37,093 nt of DNA from NCBI GenBank assembly GCA_029252685.1, contig JAQXAY010000117.1:1-37093 (forward strand). The letters are read 5' to 3'. Positions 1 to 9,694 of this stretch are shown here, in pieces. The position numbers and the translations under genes are program-made. Each line of letters opens with the position of its first letter. The first letter of the stretch is position 1. Origin of the DNA: Saprospiraceae bacterium. GTDB lineage: Bacteria; Bacteroidota; Bacteroidia; Chitinophagales; Saprospiraceae. Under the pieces are notes generated by a model. The model was not told where the DNA came from and ran no database searches. It was given only the letters and a program-made list of their open reading frames with translations.

Positions 1-1031
1 GCAGAGGCAACAACAACTACACCAGCGGCTTTAAGGTTGTTGATTGCTGTTTCAAGGATAAGAAAGTTCGTCGGATTACATCCTTCTGATTCTGGACAAC
101 CCCAAGAATTGTTTATAACATGTGGAGCCTTAGAAACGTCAGGATTTTCATTGTTGCTGTCAGTAGGTGCTAGAAACCATTCGAAGCATTCCAAGTATGT
201 ACTCGGTCTTCCTGCACCGCGTTCCATATTTCGACAGCCAATCCATGATGCTTCTGGAGCAACACCTATCTGAAGGTCATTATCGACTCCTACCATGGTA
301 CCTACTGTGTGAGTACCGTGATTGTGATCATCACAAGGGGCTACATTGTCCAAACCGCAGGGATTGGTCCCACTATTGCCTGGGTCAATCTCGTGGATGG
401 CGTCGTGCCAGTTGTAATTATGATCTTCTGCAGATCCATCCCAACCTCTGTATTGAGATTTTATAGCCGGATGGAACCACTCTACTCCAGTATCTTGACC
501 ACCAATTACAACATCATTTCCTGTATATCCTAGATCCCAAACTTCATCTGCGCGGATCATGGAAAGCCCCCACTCAATGGCATCTATTGTACGATTATTT
601 GCTTCATTAACTGATTGATCTTTGGGAAGTTCATTTGTTGTCCACTCATCGATTTGGATTCGCTTTACCTCTGGCATAGCAATTAAATCTTGAAGCATTG
701 GGGCAGTAATCTTGGTAAGAATTGCATTGGCAAGAAAAAATGACCTGGAAGCTATTTGCTTATTGTTGAGATATTCAAGAATCTCTTTTTGACTTTCTTG
801 GGCTTCTTGTAAGAGTATCTCGTAAACATAGGTTCCTTTGTCTACCTTTTGATTAAAAAGGCTTGCCTGACTGAGGTCGGTATTGTTTTCTAGAATGATC
901 AATACATCTTGATGGCTGTTTGTATTGAAGTTATTGTAAACTTGTTGATCAACACTTGCATGCTGTGCCATTAGGTGGTTACCTATTGTCAATAACAATA
1001 GACCTATCAGATTCCAAATTCTTGATTTCAT
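1..1031 (-). CDS. Secreted subtilisin-like serine protease (peptidase S8), 3' end missing
   Basis: This reading frame is open from an ATG at 1031 to the left edge, about 343 residues with no stop. It begins with a signal peptide (hydrophobic core around residues 6-20, then MAQ), followed by a propeptide-like region of about 130 residues. The peptidase domain then shows the Asp motif GGQDTGVEWFHP (Asp180), the His motif DDHNHGTHTVGTMVG (His238) and the oxyanion-hole segment VINNSWG (about Asn307). The Ser motif (GTS) and any C-terminal sorting domain lie beyond the window, so a type IX secretion signal cannot be judged. It starts 9 bp after the stop of the TolB/barrel gene on the same strand, so the two are probably co-transcribed. 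The family endo-cleaves proteins outside the cytoplasm; the substrate is unknown. The short plus-strand frames opposite it are shadows. Confidence 0.9.
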   Translation of the reverse strand, partial: MKSRIWNLIGLLLLTIGNHLMAQHASVDQQVYNNFNTNSHQDVLIILENNTDLSQASLFNQKVDKGTYVYEILLQEAQESQKEILEYLNNKQIASRSFFLANAILTKITAPMLQDLIAMPEVKRIQIDEWTTNELPKDQSVNEANNRTIDAIEWGLSMIRADEVWDLGYTGNDVVIGGQDTGVEWFHPAIKSQYRGWDGSAEDHNYNWHDAIHEIDPGNSGTNPCGLDNVAPCDDHNHGTHTVGTMVGVDNDLQIGVAPEASWIGCRNMERGAGRPSTYLECFEWFLAPTDSNNENPDVSKAPHVINNSWGCPESEGCNPTNFLILETAINNLKAAGVVVVAS

Positions 1032-1040
1032 GTTAACGCA

Positions 1041-4000
1041 TTAAAAGTCATACCCAAGCGAGAAGAATAGACGAGGGTCTAGTTTTTCTCCAGTTTCTAT
1101 ACCTTGAGCATAATCTATTCTTAAATAATAGCCTAAGATAAGCATTCTTACTCCGGCTCCATAGCCCATTACAAATGGATCACGGAAGAATTTAACAGAA
1201 AGAAAAACATTTGGATCACCTGGTTCGTAAATGTCTTGTAAATTTTTAATGTTAAGTGGATTGTCTGTCGCAAAAGGGCTCTTACCTACCCAAGCAGAAC
1301 CAGCATCAAAAAATCCAACAAGCTGGAAGTTTCTTAAGAATGGGGAACGAATATTATTTGAGATATACTGGAATATTGGAACCCTAAGTTCTGTGTTTAG
1401 CATCAGGTATGAATTACCATTTCTGATATTGGAAGAGAATCCTCTTAGATTAGGCATCAGCATTTGATATCTAAAGCCATCCTCTACATTTGGAGTTGGT
1501 ATGTCGTTATTTGTATCTGAGTTTGGAGAGAAGAACATATTATCCGTAGCTCCGATAAAATAGGCTACTTTTTCGCTTCCTATAGAAGTTGCAGCTGCGA
1601 CTCTGGAAGCAAAAACTGATTTCTTCAGACCTGGAATATAGTTTCTTGCATCTAAGGAGAAAACAGTCATGAATCCATCGTTAAAACTGAAAGATGTATC
1701 ATCCGTAAGATCCACCTCCATACCTTTGGATAGCTCTACTGTTCCTTTGACGCGTGTGCCATTCAGTATATTTATGCCTTTGATTATAGTGTTGTCATAG
1801 ACATATTCTGACCGCCATCTAAGACGTTGAACATTTTCTGATAAGGTCTCCAATGTATTTTGGTCCGTTGCTAACTGTACGCGCTGATCTAATCGGATAC
1901 TCAAACCAGTTTTTACTGCAGAGAATACCGAAAACGGATAACTTACTTTGTATTGAGCTACAAAACTATTTGCTTCTATTCTTGGCTGTATTTGGCTTGG
2001 GAAGAGCGAGCCATTATCTTCAGTAAACCGGAATGAACTCTTGTAGACAAAGTATTCTTTATCGAGTCTTGATTTATTGTTGTTGTAACGTATATATGCT
2101 TCATATCCATTGAAAGTAGAGGGGAATTTAATGCCCGCTTCCAGTTCGTAATCTTCTAGAAGATCTTTGAAGTTTGCTTTCATTAGAATACCCATCCTTG
2201 ATGATCTAGGATCTTGTTCACTGCTTGGCTGGAAAGCATTTAAACTTGGCGTTCCGTTATAAGGATAATAGTCATCTAATAAATTATTATTGTCAAATTC
2301 AGTATTGATGAAATCGTTCCTAAATAAGAGTCTGTAGGGAATCACATCAGATGGGAAATACTGGTATTTCTTGTTGGGGTCTATTCTCTTACCTAAGGAT
2401 AGATCAGCTGCTTTTGTAAGGTATGAATCAAGTTCCTCAGAACCTTCTTCATAGTCTGTTGTCTCATTCTCTTCTTCTACTTCAAAACCGGATTGAAACA
2501 CATAGCTATCGATGTCTAAAGTTTCTTCTGTGTCTTCATTTTTATAGTCTGGATCTAAAAAGGAATCTTCCTTAAGCACTGTTACATCATCATTTGTTTT
2601 AGCAAGATCTTTTTTATTAAAGTCCTTGCTGATTGGATCAGCGCTGAGCTCTGTGTTGATCTTACTGAGGTAAATGATCGAATTATCTTTGGATTGTTGT
2701 TTACTTATTATTGAATTATTTTTTTGGTTTACCTTTTGAAAGTCAAGGTTGTACCTCAGGTTGGTTTGCGGTATAGATTTACCTCGTTTTTCAATGATTG
2801 GAATGATATTAACACTATCAATCTCCGTCATCCGGACACTATCAATTACGTTTTCTAGAAGAGTATCTTTATGGAAATATCCAATGTCTCCGTCATTAAA
2901 GAATACTTCTTGTTCGTAATGGTGAATATAGGATTCAATTTCGCCGATATATCTATTTACAATACCCGTATTGTCTGATAAGTAGGTAAAGTAATTTTCG
3001 TCAAAGCAAAAGGCTTCTCTTTCGTTGGTCTTAGGTGTGTTTGTTAGTCTAATCAGTTTGCTGCCATCTTCCGGAAGAAAGAAAATATCCATTTTATCTT
3101 CTGGTACGATAGAGTCGATTCGGACCTTTCGTTTGTTTAGAGTATCCGGTCTGTTGGAACTGAAAATATAGCCTTTACGTCCGTCAAGTTCAGCTGTTTG
3201 GGCATCTAAATCATCCCAGATATCATTTGTGATTCTGGTTGTTTGGCGATCGACTAAGCTATAAATGAATAAATCTGAAAAGCCGTTTATAGTGGCTGAT
3301 AACAACATCCTATAGTTGTTCTTATAGGAGATGGAATGAACTCTTTGATATTGGTTGGTAATCGGTTCAGTTTGCTTAAACTTATCTGTAAAGATATCGT
3401 ATTGTCCGAGGTAGATTATATCATTTTTCTCAAACAGAATTGCCAATTCTTGCCCTGAACTATTCCAAGCAATTTTTGGATAATTATAATCAGTGTTTTG
3501 AATTTGATTGCGCTGACCGCCACGGAGGATAATGGATTTTTCCTCCTTTTCCATATGTTGTAGAATGACTTTATATCTACCCATATCATTCAAAACATAA
3601 GCTATTCGTTTGCCATCAGGACTGATTAGAACGTCCGTAATTGGGATGTTTTTTTTGTTTTTTATTTCTATTTTTTCCCCCTCTAAAGTATCTGTTTGTT
3701 TTGCCTCGTAAGCATACAGTTCTTTGTAATAGGCATAACTGTCTTTTTGAACCTTTGTCGAGGACATACCTAAAACATCGTAGAATCCTGAATCCAACGA
3801 ACGGTCATTCTTTGCTAGGTAAAGAATGGTTGGGATGATCCCCTTTTTATTTCTAGAATCTATATAGAACCAGATTGATTTGCCTGCCAGGATAGGATTT
3901 TGGCTAGCAAATGCCTTATAGTCTTTGTAAGAGTCCGTATTGAGTAGTTCACGAAGTGCACTGTCATCTTTACTGGTCCATCCGTCAGCAATATATTTAA

Positions 4001-4529
4001 CTAAACCATCCGTCACCCAGTCAGGAAGATTGAGTAAGATGCTGGCTTGTACCATTTCTTGAAGACTATTGCCAAGTAACAGTGAATTGAGAAAAACTCT
4101 TGCCGTTCCTTCACGTATTTGTGATCTTAGGTTTTGATGATCTCCATTGAATTGGACGAATATCTTTTTACCAAGTACTAAAGTTTTTTGGTCAAAAGTA
4201 TTGAGCAGCTCTTCTTCACCAATATTACTTTGATTCAGGTCAGTAATATCTTTGTAGACAATGATTTCAATTTTTTCATTGATACGGTGTTCTGTAAGCT
4301 CTTCAATTTCAGCATAAATATCTTCAGCAATCATTATCGCACTTTGGCCAATATTTTTGCCTGTACCATACCAGAATCCTACAAAGTTCGTGCTCTCATA
4401 TTGAAGCCAATTTTCAAATTCGTTATGGAATTGAACTCTATTTTTCCCAAACTCTACACTTGCTACCTGAGCGCTTAAGACCTGAGGAAAGAAAAAAAGG
4501 AAAACTATGTAGATGTAGATATTTTTCAT
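1041..4529 (-). CDS. Outer-membrane protein: peptidase-like N-domain, TolB-like propeller, C-terminal beta-barrel
   Basis: This is a 1162-residue protein with a signal peptide (residues 1-20, ending LSAQ). Residues about 25-270 resemble the gluzincin-like domain found before TolB propellers. The place where HExxH is expected reads REGTAR (139-144), and the later element is LPDWVTDGLVKYI (168-180), so the metal site looks lost. Residues about 295-560 carry TolB-type repeats, for example ISPDGKRIAYV, IAWNSSGQELAIL and IFSSNRPDT. An acidic, low-complexity linker spans about 600-720. The last 400 residues alternate in barrel style and end in LDPRLFFSLGYDF, with the terminal Phe typical of outer-membrane barrels and resembling the Omp85/surface-antigen family. 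It is probably anchored in the outer membrane with a periplasmic or surface propeller. The S8 protease gene follows in the same unit. Its function is unknown. Confidence 0.75.
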   Translation of the reverse strand: MKNIYIYIVFLFFFPQVLSAQVASVEFGKNRVQFHNEFENWLQYESTNFVGFWYGTGKNIGQSAIMIAEDIYAEIEELTEHRINEKIEIIVYKDITDLNQSNIGEEELLNTFDQKTLVLGKKIFVQFNGDHQNLRSQIREGTARVFLNSLLLGNSLQEMVQASILLNLPDWVTDGLVKYIADGWTSKDDSALRELLNTDSYKDYKAFASQNPILAGKSIWFYIDSRNKKGIIPTILYLAKNDRSLDSGFYDVLGMSSTKVQKDSYAYYKELYAYEAKQTDTLEGEKIEIKNKKNIPITDVLISPDGKRIAYVLNDMGRYKVILQHMEKEEKSIILRGGQRNQIQNTDYNYPKIAWNSSGQELAILFEKNDIIYLGQYDIFTDKFKQTEPITNQYQRVHSISYKNNYRMLLSATINGFSDLFIYSLVDRQTTRITNDIWDDLDAQTAELDGRKGYIFSSNRPDTLNKRKVRIDSIVPEDKMDIFFLPEDGSKLIRLTNTPKTNEREAFCFDENYFTYLSDNTGIVNRYIGEIESYIHHYEQEVFFNDGDIGYFHKDTLLENVIDSVRMTEIDSVNIIPIIEKRGKSIPQTNLRYNLDFQKVNQKNNSIISKQQSKDNSIIYLSKINTELSADPISKDFNKKDLAKTNDDVTVLKEDSFLDPDYKNEDTEETLDIDSYVFQSGFEVEEENETTDYEEGSEELDSYLTKAADLSLGKRIDPNKKYQYFPSDVIPYRLLFRNDFINTEFDNNNLLDDYYPYNGTPSLNAFQPSSEQDPRSSRMGILMKANFKDLLEDYELEAGIKFPSTFNGYEAYIRYNNNKSRLDKEYFVYKSSFRFTEDNGSLFPSQIQPRIEANSFVAQYKVSYPFSVFSAVKTGLSIRLDQRVQLATDQNTLETLSENVQRLRWRSEYVYDNTIIKGINILNGTRVKGTVELSKGMEVDLTDDTSFSFNDGFMTVFSLDARNYIPGLKKSVFASRVAAATSIGSEKVAYFIGATDNMFFSPNSDTNNDIPTPNVEDGFRYQMLMPNLRGFSSNIRNGNSYLMLNTELRVPIFQYISNNIRSPFLRNFQLVGFFDAGSAWVGKSPFATDNPLNIKNLQDIYEPGDPNVFLSVKFFRDPFVMGYGAGVRMLILGYYLRIDYAQGIETGEKLDPRLFFSLGYDF

Positions 4530-4710
4530 ATTTGCTTTATTACGAGCTGCGATACACTTGTTTATTTAATAACGGCGGTGTTTTGCTTACCTTTATGCTT
4601 AATTTAATTTTAACTGATGCGGAATCCAACTGATCAATCAAATGTATTTTTCATAATATAAGGGATTTTGCATCTATTTACGTTCGACAAAAGGAAAATC
4701 AAGTTTAGTC

Positions 4711-5355
4711 ATGGCAAAAGTTGAAAGCTTTACATTTAATCCTTTTCAGGAAAACACATACCTTGTTTATGATGAAACGGGTGAATGTTTAATTTTTGAT
4801 CCTGGTTGTAGCAACAAACAGGAAGAAGCTAAATTATTAACATTTATTGAGGAGAAAAAACTCCGTCCTGTACGTCTTATCAATACACATTGTCATATCG
4901 ACCACATATTGGGAAACGCTTTCATCGCCAATGAGTTTGATTTAGGGCTTGAGATTCATCAAGAAGAGTTGCAGGTTTTGAACCAAGGACCTGTTGTAGC
5001 GGACATGTATGGTATTGGATATACGAATCATTCGCCTCAGCCAAGTCGATTTATTGAAGTGGGAGAACTTATTGAATTCGGTCAGACTAAATTAAGCGCA
5101 CTGTTCACCCCTGGCCACTCCCCTGCAAGTCTTTCATTCTATTGCTCAGAAGATAATTTTTTAATTGCTGGAGATGTACTTTTTTATCAAAGCATAGGTC
5201 GCACAGATCTTCCTGGCGGTGATTTCGATACGCTTGCAGATAGTATTCGAACGCAGATTTACAGTTTACCAGATGCAGTAATCGTTTATCCAGGACATGG
5301 TCCAAAAACAAGAGTGGGCTATGAAAAGATGAACAATCCTTTCGTGAAACCTTAA
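4711..5355 (+). CDS. Metallo-beta-lactamase-fold hydrolase, glyoxalase II-like
   Basis: This is a 214-residue single-domain MBL-fold enzyme. The binuclear metal motif THCHIDH gives His60, His62, Asp64 and His65. Further ligands are His136 (TPGHSPAS), Asp155 (IAGDVLF) and His196 (YPGHG). The early [12 protein letters not shown] and the GRTDLPGGD segment match the short YcbL/glyoxalase-II-like branch rather than true lactamases. The family hydrolyses thioesters such as S-lactoylglutathione, but the substrate here cannot be read from the sequence. It is cytoplasmic, with no signal peptide. It stands alone on the plus strand. Its TAA stop shares the palindrome TTAA with the stop of rnhB on the opposite strand, so no separate terminator fits between them. 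Confidence 0.88.
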   Translation: MAKVESFTFNPFQENTYLVYDETGECLIFDPGCSNKQEEAKLLTFIEEKKLRPVRLINTHCHIDHILGNAFIANEFDLGLEIHQEELQVLNQGPVVADMYGIGYTNHSPQPSRFIEVGELIEFGQTKLSALFTPGHSPASLSFYCSEDNFLIAGDVLFYQSIGRTDLPGGDFDTLADSIRTQIYSLPDAVIVYPGHGPKTRVGYEKMNNPFVKP

Positions 5356-5975
5356 TTGAATAATTCGCTTTGTTCTGGCTTTAGTAGGGTAAAACTTTTC
5401 CTGTGATGCGCACAGGGGCCATGTTCTTTGATTGCCTCACGATGTGCTTTGGTGGGATAACCTGCATTGCTATTCCAGGCATAATGCGGATGGTCGAGAT
5501 GTATCTGCTGCATATATTCATCTCTATGTGTTTTGGCTAGTACAGATGCAGCAGCAATCGACATGAATTTACCATCTCCTTTTATGATGCATTCAAAAGG
5601 AATTTCTTTATACGGTTTGAATCTGTTGCCGTCTATTAGTAGGAGTTCGGGGATTTGCCCTAATTTATCAACTGCCTTATGCATAGCTAAGAAAGAGGCA
5701 TTGAGAATATTTATGGAATCAATCTCTTCAGGTGTGCAAATTCCAACAGCCCACTCCAAGGCATGTTCCTCGATATATGGCCTTAGGAGATTTCTCTTTT
5801 TCTCACTGAGTTGTTTGGAGTCATTCAATAAAGGGTGGTTGAAATCTTCTGGAAGGATAACCGCAGCAGCAAATACAGGACCTGCTAAACAGCCTCGGCC
5901 AGCTTCATCACATCCAGCCTCTATTTTATCTTTGGAAAATCGTAGTTCTAAGCTATTCTTTTGATTAAGCTTCAT
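5352..5975 (-). CDS. rnhB: Ribonuclease HII
   Basis: This 207-residue protein cuts RNA in RNA-DNA hybrids and removes single ribonucleotides misincorporated into DNA. The signature [14 protein letters not shown] gives catalytic Asp23 and Glu24. The other two carboxylates are Asp115 (LLLIDGN) and Asp134 (IIKGDGK), followed by the family segment [14 protein letters not shown]. Length and motif order are normal for bacterial type 2 RNase H. Its ATG overlaps the stop of the upstream OmpA-family gene by one base (TAATG), which suggests translational coupling. The stop shares TTAA with the convergent MBL hydrolase gene. Confidence 0.95.
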   Translation of the reverse strand: MKLNQKNSLELRFSKDKIEAGCDEAGRGCLAGPVFAAAVILPEDFNHPLLNDSKQLSEKKRNLLRPYIEEHALEWAVGICTPEEIDSINILNASFLAMHKAVDKLGQIPELLLIDGNRFKPYKEIPFECIIKGDGKFMSIAAASVLAKTHRDEYMQQIHLDHPHYAWNSNAGYPTKAHREAIKEHGPCAHHRKSFTLLKPEQSELFN

Positions 5976-7084
5976 TAGTTGATATTCATAATCTTAAATT
6001 CCACTCGTCTGTTCAGTGCCCTACCGCCGGAGTCTTTATTTGACTCTACGGGTTCTGAAGATCCGTATGCTTTGTGGCTTAGTCTTGATGCATCAATGCC
6101 TTGATCGACTAAGTAATTGATAACAGACCTTGCTCGTTTTCGTGAAAGATAAATATTATAATTATCACTACCAATACTATCCGTATGTCCATGAATTTGA
6201 ATGTTCATAGATGGATTCTTTTTCAATATAGTAATCAGCTTACTGAGTTCAATAAAGGAACGTGGATGCAGATCCCATTTGTCAAAATCGAAATAGATGT
6301 TTTTTAGTTTGATTATTTTGCCTTCGGTTAGGATTTGCTTTCGTAGATCCTCTTTTTCTTCAGGTACTTCAAGTATAGGCGGAATTTTTTTGATGAGAAA
6401 ATCATCGAAATAATAGTATGCGTAGTTTAACACAGCATCCGTATACTCAAACTCTGTATCAATATCTTTATAGAAATTACCTACGACCAGAAAGTTGTAG
6501 GCGGAGTCTGCTTGAAATCCTCCTTTGATTTTAACCCATTCTTCTGCCTCGTTATCAACTACACTTACGGAGTTAAATAAAGGGCTGATGTCTATTTCTT
6601 TTTCTATTTCTAAGTCAACGAGGTCAATCGCAAACGCAAGACCGAAATTATTACAGGCAAGACTATTTTTAAGTTTGGATACGTAGAATTCTACATAATA
6701 GTTTTGTCCAACTACTAGTTCTTCATTCAGCCTCACTTGAACATATTCTCTACAGTGTGGTTTTCCTTTTTCGCAGCCAAACATGGTAAGGCCTATCATT
6801 GATTCACCTTTATTTGCCTTTTGGAGGTGGAATCCATTTGTTTTCCAATGTGCAGGAACCCGGATTTTTTGTCCGTATGCATCAGGGGATGCGTTGGTTG
6901 GTGAATCCCAAAAACGCATGAGCGAGGTAAAGTCACTACCTCTGTAGAACCAACCGATAGGAGGACTAGAGAATTGTTCAAAGCTTGGGTTTGGAACCAA
7001 ATTTTGAATTTTTCCATTTTGCTGTCCAAATAAACCTAAAGACAGGCTTAGCAATAAATATGTTAGTATAATCCTCATTTGCAT
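5975..7084 (-). CDS. OmpA-family cell-envelope protein with N-terminal lectin-like domain
   Basis: This is a 369-residue exported protein with an N-terminal signal peptide (hydrophobic core about residues 4-19, ending LFGQ). Residues about 25-230 start with [11 protein letters not shown], the usual opening of galactose-binding-like jelly-roll domains in Bacteroidota. The C-terminal 110 residues form an OmpA peptidoglycan-binding domain: [14 protein letters not shown], then [16 protein letters not shown], then [13 protein letters not shown], then [13 protein letters not shown]. It probably links the outer membrane or a surface ligand to peptidoglycan. It is coupled to rnhB downstream. Upstream, a terminator at about 7193-7224 separates it from the ALDH gene, so it should have its own promoter in 7085-7192, but I could not find a TAnnTTTG element there. 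Confidence 0.85.
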   Translation of the reverse strand: MQMRIILTYLLLSLSLGLFGQQNGKIQNLVPNPSFEQFSSPPIGWFYRGSDFTSLMRFWDSPTNASPDAYGQKIRVPAHWKTNGFHLQKANKGESMIGLTMFGCEKGKPHCREYVQVRLNEELVVGQNYYVEFYVSKLKNSLACNNFGLAFAIDLVDLEIEKEIDISPLFNSVSVVDNEAEEWVKIKGGFQADSAYNFLVVGNFYKDIDTEFEYTDAVLNYAYYYFDDFLIKKIPPILEVPEEKEDLRKQILTEGKIIKLKNIYFDFDKWDLHPRSFIELSKLITILKKNPSMNIQIHGHTDSIGSDNYNIYLSRKRARSVINYLVDQGIDASRLSHKAYGSSEPVESNKDSGGRALNRRVEFKIMNIN

Positions 7085-7192
7085 CTAGTGAACTTAAATA
7101 TATATGGTTTAATGTAAGTCATTATACCATTAGTTAATGCAAGTTGGGAATCAAAAAAGAAGATAAGAGGCTCGAGAGGTTACATAGGAGAC

Positions 7193-7224
7193 AAAAAAAA
7201 GGAAGTCCGAAGACTCCCTTTTTT
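7193..7224 (-). terminator. Rho-independent terminator with UUCG loop after the ALDH gene
   Basis: On the minus strand the stem GGGAGTC, loop TTCG and stem GACTTCC (one A-C mismatch) is followed by eight T. The closing C(UUCG)G is the very stable tetraloop type. It lies 11 bases after the ALDH stop and before the OmpA-family gene. The A/T tracts on both sides make the hairpin partly symmetrical. Confidence 0.85.
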
Positions 7225-7234
7225 AGTATTTATT

Positions 7235-8761
7235 TTACAGATCAAATTTGATGCCCTGTGCAAGGGGAAGACCTGTACTGTAGTTTATTGTATTTGTCTG
7301 ACGACGCATGTATGCTTTCCAAGAATCAGATCCGGACTCACGGCCACCTCCTGTTTCTTTTTCACCACCAAATGCACCACCAATCTCAGCACCAGAAGTA
7401 CCAATGTTTACATTTGCAATACCACAATCAGATCCTTGACAAGAAAGGAAAAGCTCTGCTTCTCTCATATCTTTTGTCATAATCGCTGAAGATAATCCCT
7501 GAGGAACATCATTCTGTAGTGCGATTGCTTCATCAAGATCTTTATATTTTATTAAGTAAAGTATCGGAGCAAATGTTTCATGCTGAACGATCTCGAAGTG
7601 GTTTTCCACTTCTGCGATACAAGGCTTAACATAGCATCCAGACTCATATCCTTCACCTTCAAGTACGCCTCCTTCAACTAAGATAGAACCACCTTCTGCC
7701 TTTACTTTTTCTATAGAACTAAGGTATGCGTTCACAGAATCTTTGTCGATAAGTGGTCCAACGTGATTGGACTCATCCAATGGATTACCAATCTTAAGCT
7801 GAGGATATGCACCTGATACACGTTCTTTAACAGCATCATAAACACTTTCGTGAATGATCAAACGACGTGTTGATGTACAACGCTGACCACATGTACCAAC
7901 AGCACCAAATACGGCACCAGGAACAACAAGATTCAAATCAGCATTTTCAGTAATAATGATTGCGTTGTTTCCTCCTAACTCAAGTAAGCTTCTTCCAAGA
8001 CGAGCTGCAACTTCCTGAGCAACAATTTTACCCATTCTTGTTGATCCTGTTGCTGATACAAGAGGAACACGCTTATCTTTAGTCATGAATTCTCCTACTT
8101 TGTAGTCTCCATTTACTACACAAGAAATACCTTCTGGTAGGTTGTTCTCACGAAGTATATTTTGGAAGATATTCTGACATGCGATAGTACACATTGGAGT
8201 CTTCTCAGAACCTTTCCAAATGTTTACATTTCCACAGATCAAAGCGATCATAGAGTTCCATGACCAAACGGCTACTGGAAAATTGAATGCAGATATTATA
8301 CCAACGATACCCATTGGGTGCCATTGCTCATACATACGGTGCATTGGACGCTCCGAGTGCATTGTCAATCCGTAAAGTTGGCGAGAAAGACCTACTGCAA
8401 AATCACAGATATCGATCATTTCCTGTACTTCACCGAAACCTTCTTGAAGGCTTTTTCCCATCTCATAAGAAACAAGACTACCTAGTGCAGTTTTGTGTTT
8501 TCTTAATGCTTCTCCGTACAGACGTACGATTTCTCCACGCTTAGGTGCAGGAACAGTTCTCCATGTTTTGTATGCTGCCTGAGCAGTTGCAACAACATGT
8601 TCATATTCTTCTTTGGTTGTTTCACTAACAGAGCCAATGTATTTTCCATCAACGGGTGAGTAAGAATCAATATAGCTGCCTGAATTTGAAGATTTAAGAC
8701 CAGTCCATGTACCGGCATTCTTTTCTTCTAGGCCCAATTCTTTTAGAAAGTCTAAATTCAT
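7235..8761 (-). CDS. ALDH7-type aldehyde dehydrogenase (alpha-aminoadipate semialdehyde dehydrogenase-like)
   Basis: This 508-residue cytoplasmic NAD(P)-dependent enzyme oxidises an aldehyde to an acid. Catalytic Glu261 lies in LELGGNNA and the nucleophile Cys295 in [12 protein letters not shown]. The C-terminal signature [20 protein letters not shown], then [10 protein letters not shown], is typical of the ALDH7/antiquitin branch (lysine catabolism, piperideine-6-carboxylate or aminoadipate semialdehyde). That substrate is inferred from family similarity. No other lysine-degradation gene is nearby, so a broader role in aldehyde detoxification is possible. It lies 76 bp downstream of the dienelactone-hydrolase-like gene and is closed by the UUCG terminator. 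A perfect -7 element is present upstream. Confidence 0.92.
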   Translation of the reverse strand: MNLDFLKELGLEEKNAGTWTGLKSSNSGSYIDSYSPVDGKYIGSVSETTKEEYEHVVATAQAAYKTWRTVPAPKRGEIVRLYGEALRKHKTALGSLVSYEMGKSLQEGFGEVQEMIDICDFAVGLSRQLYGLTMHSERPMHRMYEQWHPMGIVGIISAFNFPVAVWSWNSMIALICGNVNIWKGSEKTPMCTIACQNIFQNILRENNLPEGISCVVNGDYKVGEFMTKDKRVPLVSATGSTRMGKIVAQEVAARLGRSLLELGGNNAIIITENADLNLVVPGAVFGAVGTCGQRCTSTRRLIIHESVYDAVKERVSGAYPQLKIGNPLDESNHVGPLIDKDSVNAYLSSIEKVKAEGGSILVEGGVLEGEGYESGCYVKPCIAEVENHFEIVQHETFAPILYLIKYKDLDEAIALQNDVPQGLSSAIMTKDMREAELFLSCQGSDCGIANVNIGTSGAEIGGAFGGEKETGGGRESGSDSWKAYMRRQTNTINYSTGLPLAQGIKFDL

Positions 8762-8794
8762 TGTTTTGCTGTTTTAGCTTTATTTAATTAGCTG

Positions 8795-8802
8795 CAAAAA
8801 TA
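8795..8802 (-). promoter_or_regulatory. Possible -7 element of the ALDH gene
   Basis: On the minus strand this reads TATTTTTG, an exact match to the Bacteroidota -7 consensus TAnnTTTG, 33 bases before the ALDH start codon. I see no clear TTG at the -33 position, so this is a weak call. It would let ALDH be transcribed separately from phoH and the lipoprotein gene. Confidence 0.3.
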
Positions 8803-8837
8803 GTTAATATTCACAGACTTGCTTATAGTAAGTGTGA

Positions 8838-9671
8838 TTAATTTTCTGAATACCAATTCTTTTCAAGAAAGGAAACGACTAGCTTGTATGCATCTTGGGC
8901 GGCTTCTTCGTTATATCTTCCTCCTGAAGGGTTTGCAAAAGCATGGTCTGCATCGAACCAATGTTCATCAAAAGATTTATTCGTTGCTGTAGTTAATACC
9001 TTGAATTTATCGATCATTTCGTGGTTGATCCATTTGTCGTTCTCAGCGAAGATGCCAAGGATTGGAGCTTGTAGTGGTGCCAACTCAATAGCTTGTTCAA
9101 CAGGGCTTCCATAATAAATAACACAGGCACTTGCTTTTTCTCCAGCTTCGATAGCTGTTTTTAGTGACCAGCCGCCGCCAAAGCACCAGCCAAGTGTTGC
9201 AATATTTGCCTCCTCTCCAGTATAATCAATTACAGTGCGTACAATTTCTGTTGCTCTTTCCGTTTTTACTGCTTGCATAAATTCAGATGCTTCTGCTCGA
9301 TTTGTAGCAACATTTCCATCGTACATATCCAAAGCAAGCACGTTTATGTGATCGAATTGATTAAAGATTTCTTCGGCTTCACGCAATGCGTAGTCGTTGA
9401 GTCCCCACCATTCGTGTATGATAAGTATGTAATCTTTACTTTCCTGCTCCGCTTCCAAGAAAAATGCATTTACATCTTTTCCGCTTGGACTTGGAATCTT
9501 GATATAATTCCCTTTTCCCTGATAGCTTAAGTTTCCGGGAAGTTCATGTGCATTTTGAAAAGATTGGGATGATGCAAACTTGCTCATTCCTTGTGATTGC
9601 TTAGTTTTATCAACAGAATTACAGGCTGACACTAGTAGTAATATCAGGATAGAATAAATAGTAGATCGCAT
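8838..9671 (-). CDS. Dienelactone-hydrolase-family lipoprotein
   Basis: This 277-residue alpha/beta hydrolase begins with a lipoprotein signal: hydrophobic residues 5-14, then lipobox LVSAC with acylated Cys17. The DLH triad is visible as Cys163 in the nucleophile elbow GWCFGGGW, Asp212 in AENDKWI and His243 in DADHAFANPSG. A Cys rather than Ser nucleophile is the hallmark of this family. Dienelactone hydrolases open lactones, but envelope-bound members have no firm substrate. It probably acts in the periplasm on an ester or lactone. The gene starts 23 bp after phoH on the same strand and is likely co-transcribed with it. Confidence 0.87.
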   Translation of the reverse strand: MRSTIYSILILLLVSACNSVDKTKQSQGMSKFASSQSFQNAHELPGNLSYQGKGNYIKIPSPSGKDVNAFFLEAEQESKDYILIIHEWWGLNDYALREAEEIFNQFDHINVLALDMYDGNVATNRAEASEFMQAVKTERATEIVRTVIDYTGEEANIATLGWCFGGGWSLKTAIEAGEKASACVIYYGSPVEQAIELAPLQAPILGIFAENDKWINHEMIDKFKVLTTATNKSFDEHWFDADHAFANPSGGRYNEEAAQDAYKLVVSFLEKNWYSEN

Positions 9672-9694
9672 ATTATTAAGAGCTTGGTTAAAGA

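Noticed and set aside
37-533. Three overlapping plus-strand frames at the left edge
   Set aside because: They are antisense to the S8 protease frame, which has all visible catalytic motifs, and they have no recognisable features.
4639-4646. TACATTTG on the minus strand as a promoter for the TolB/barrel gene
   Set aside because: It matches the -7 consensus, but there is no TTG at the right distance and the leader would be over 100 bases.
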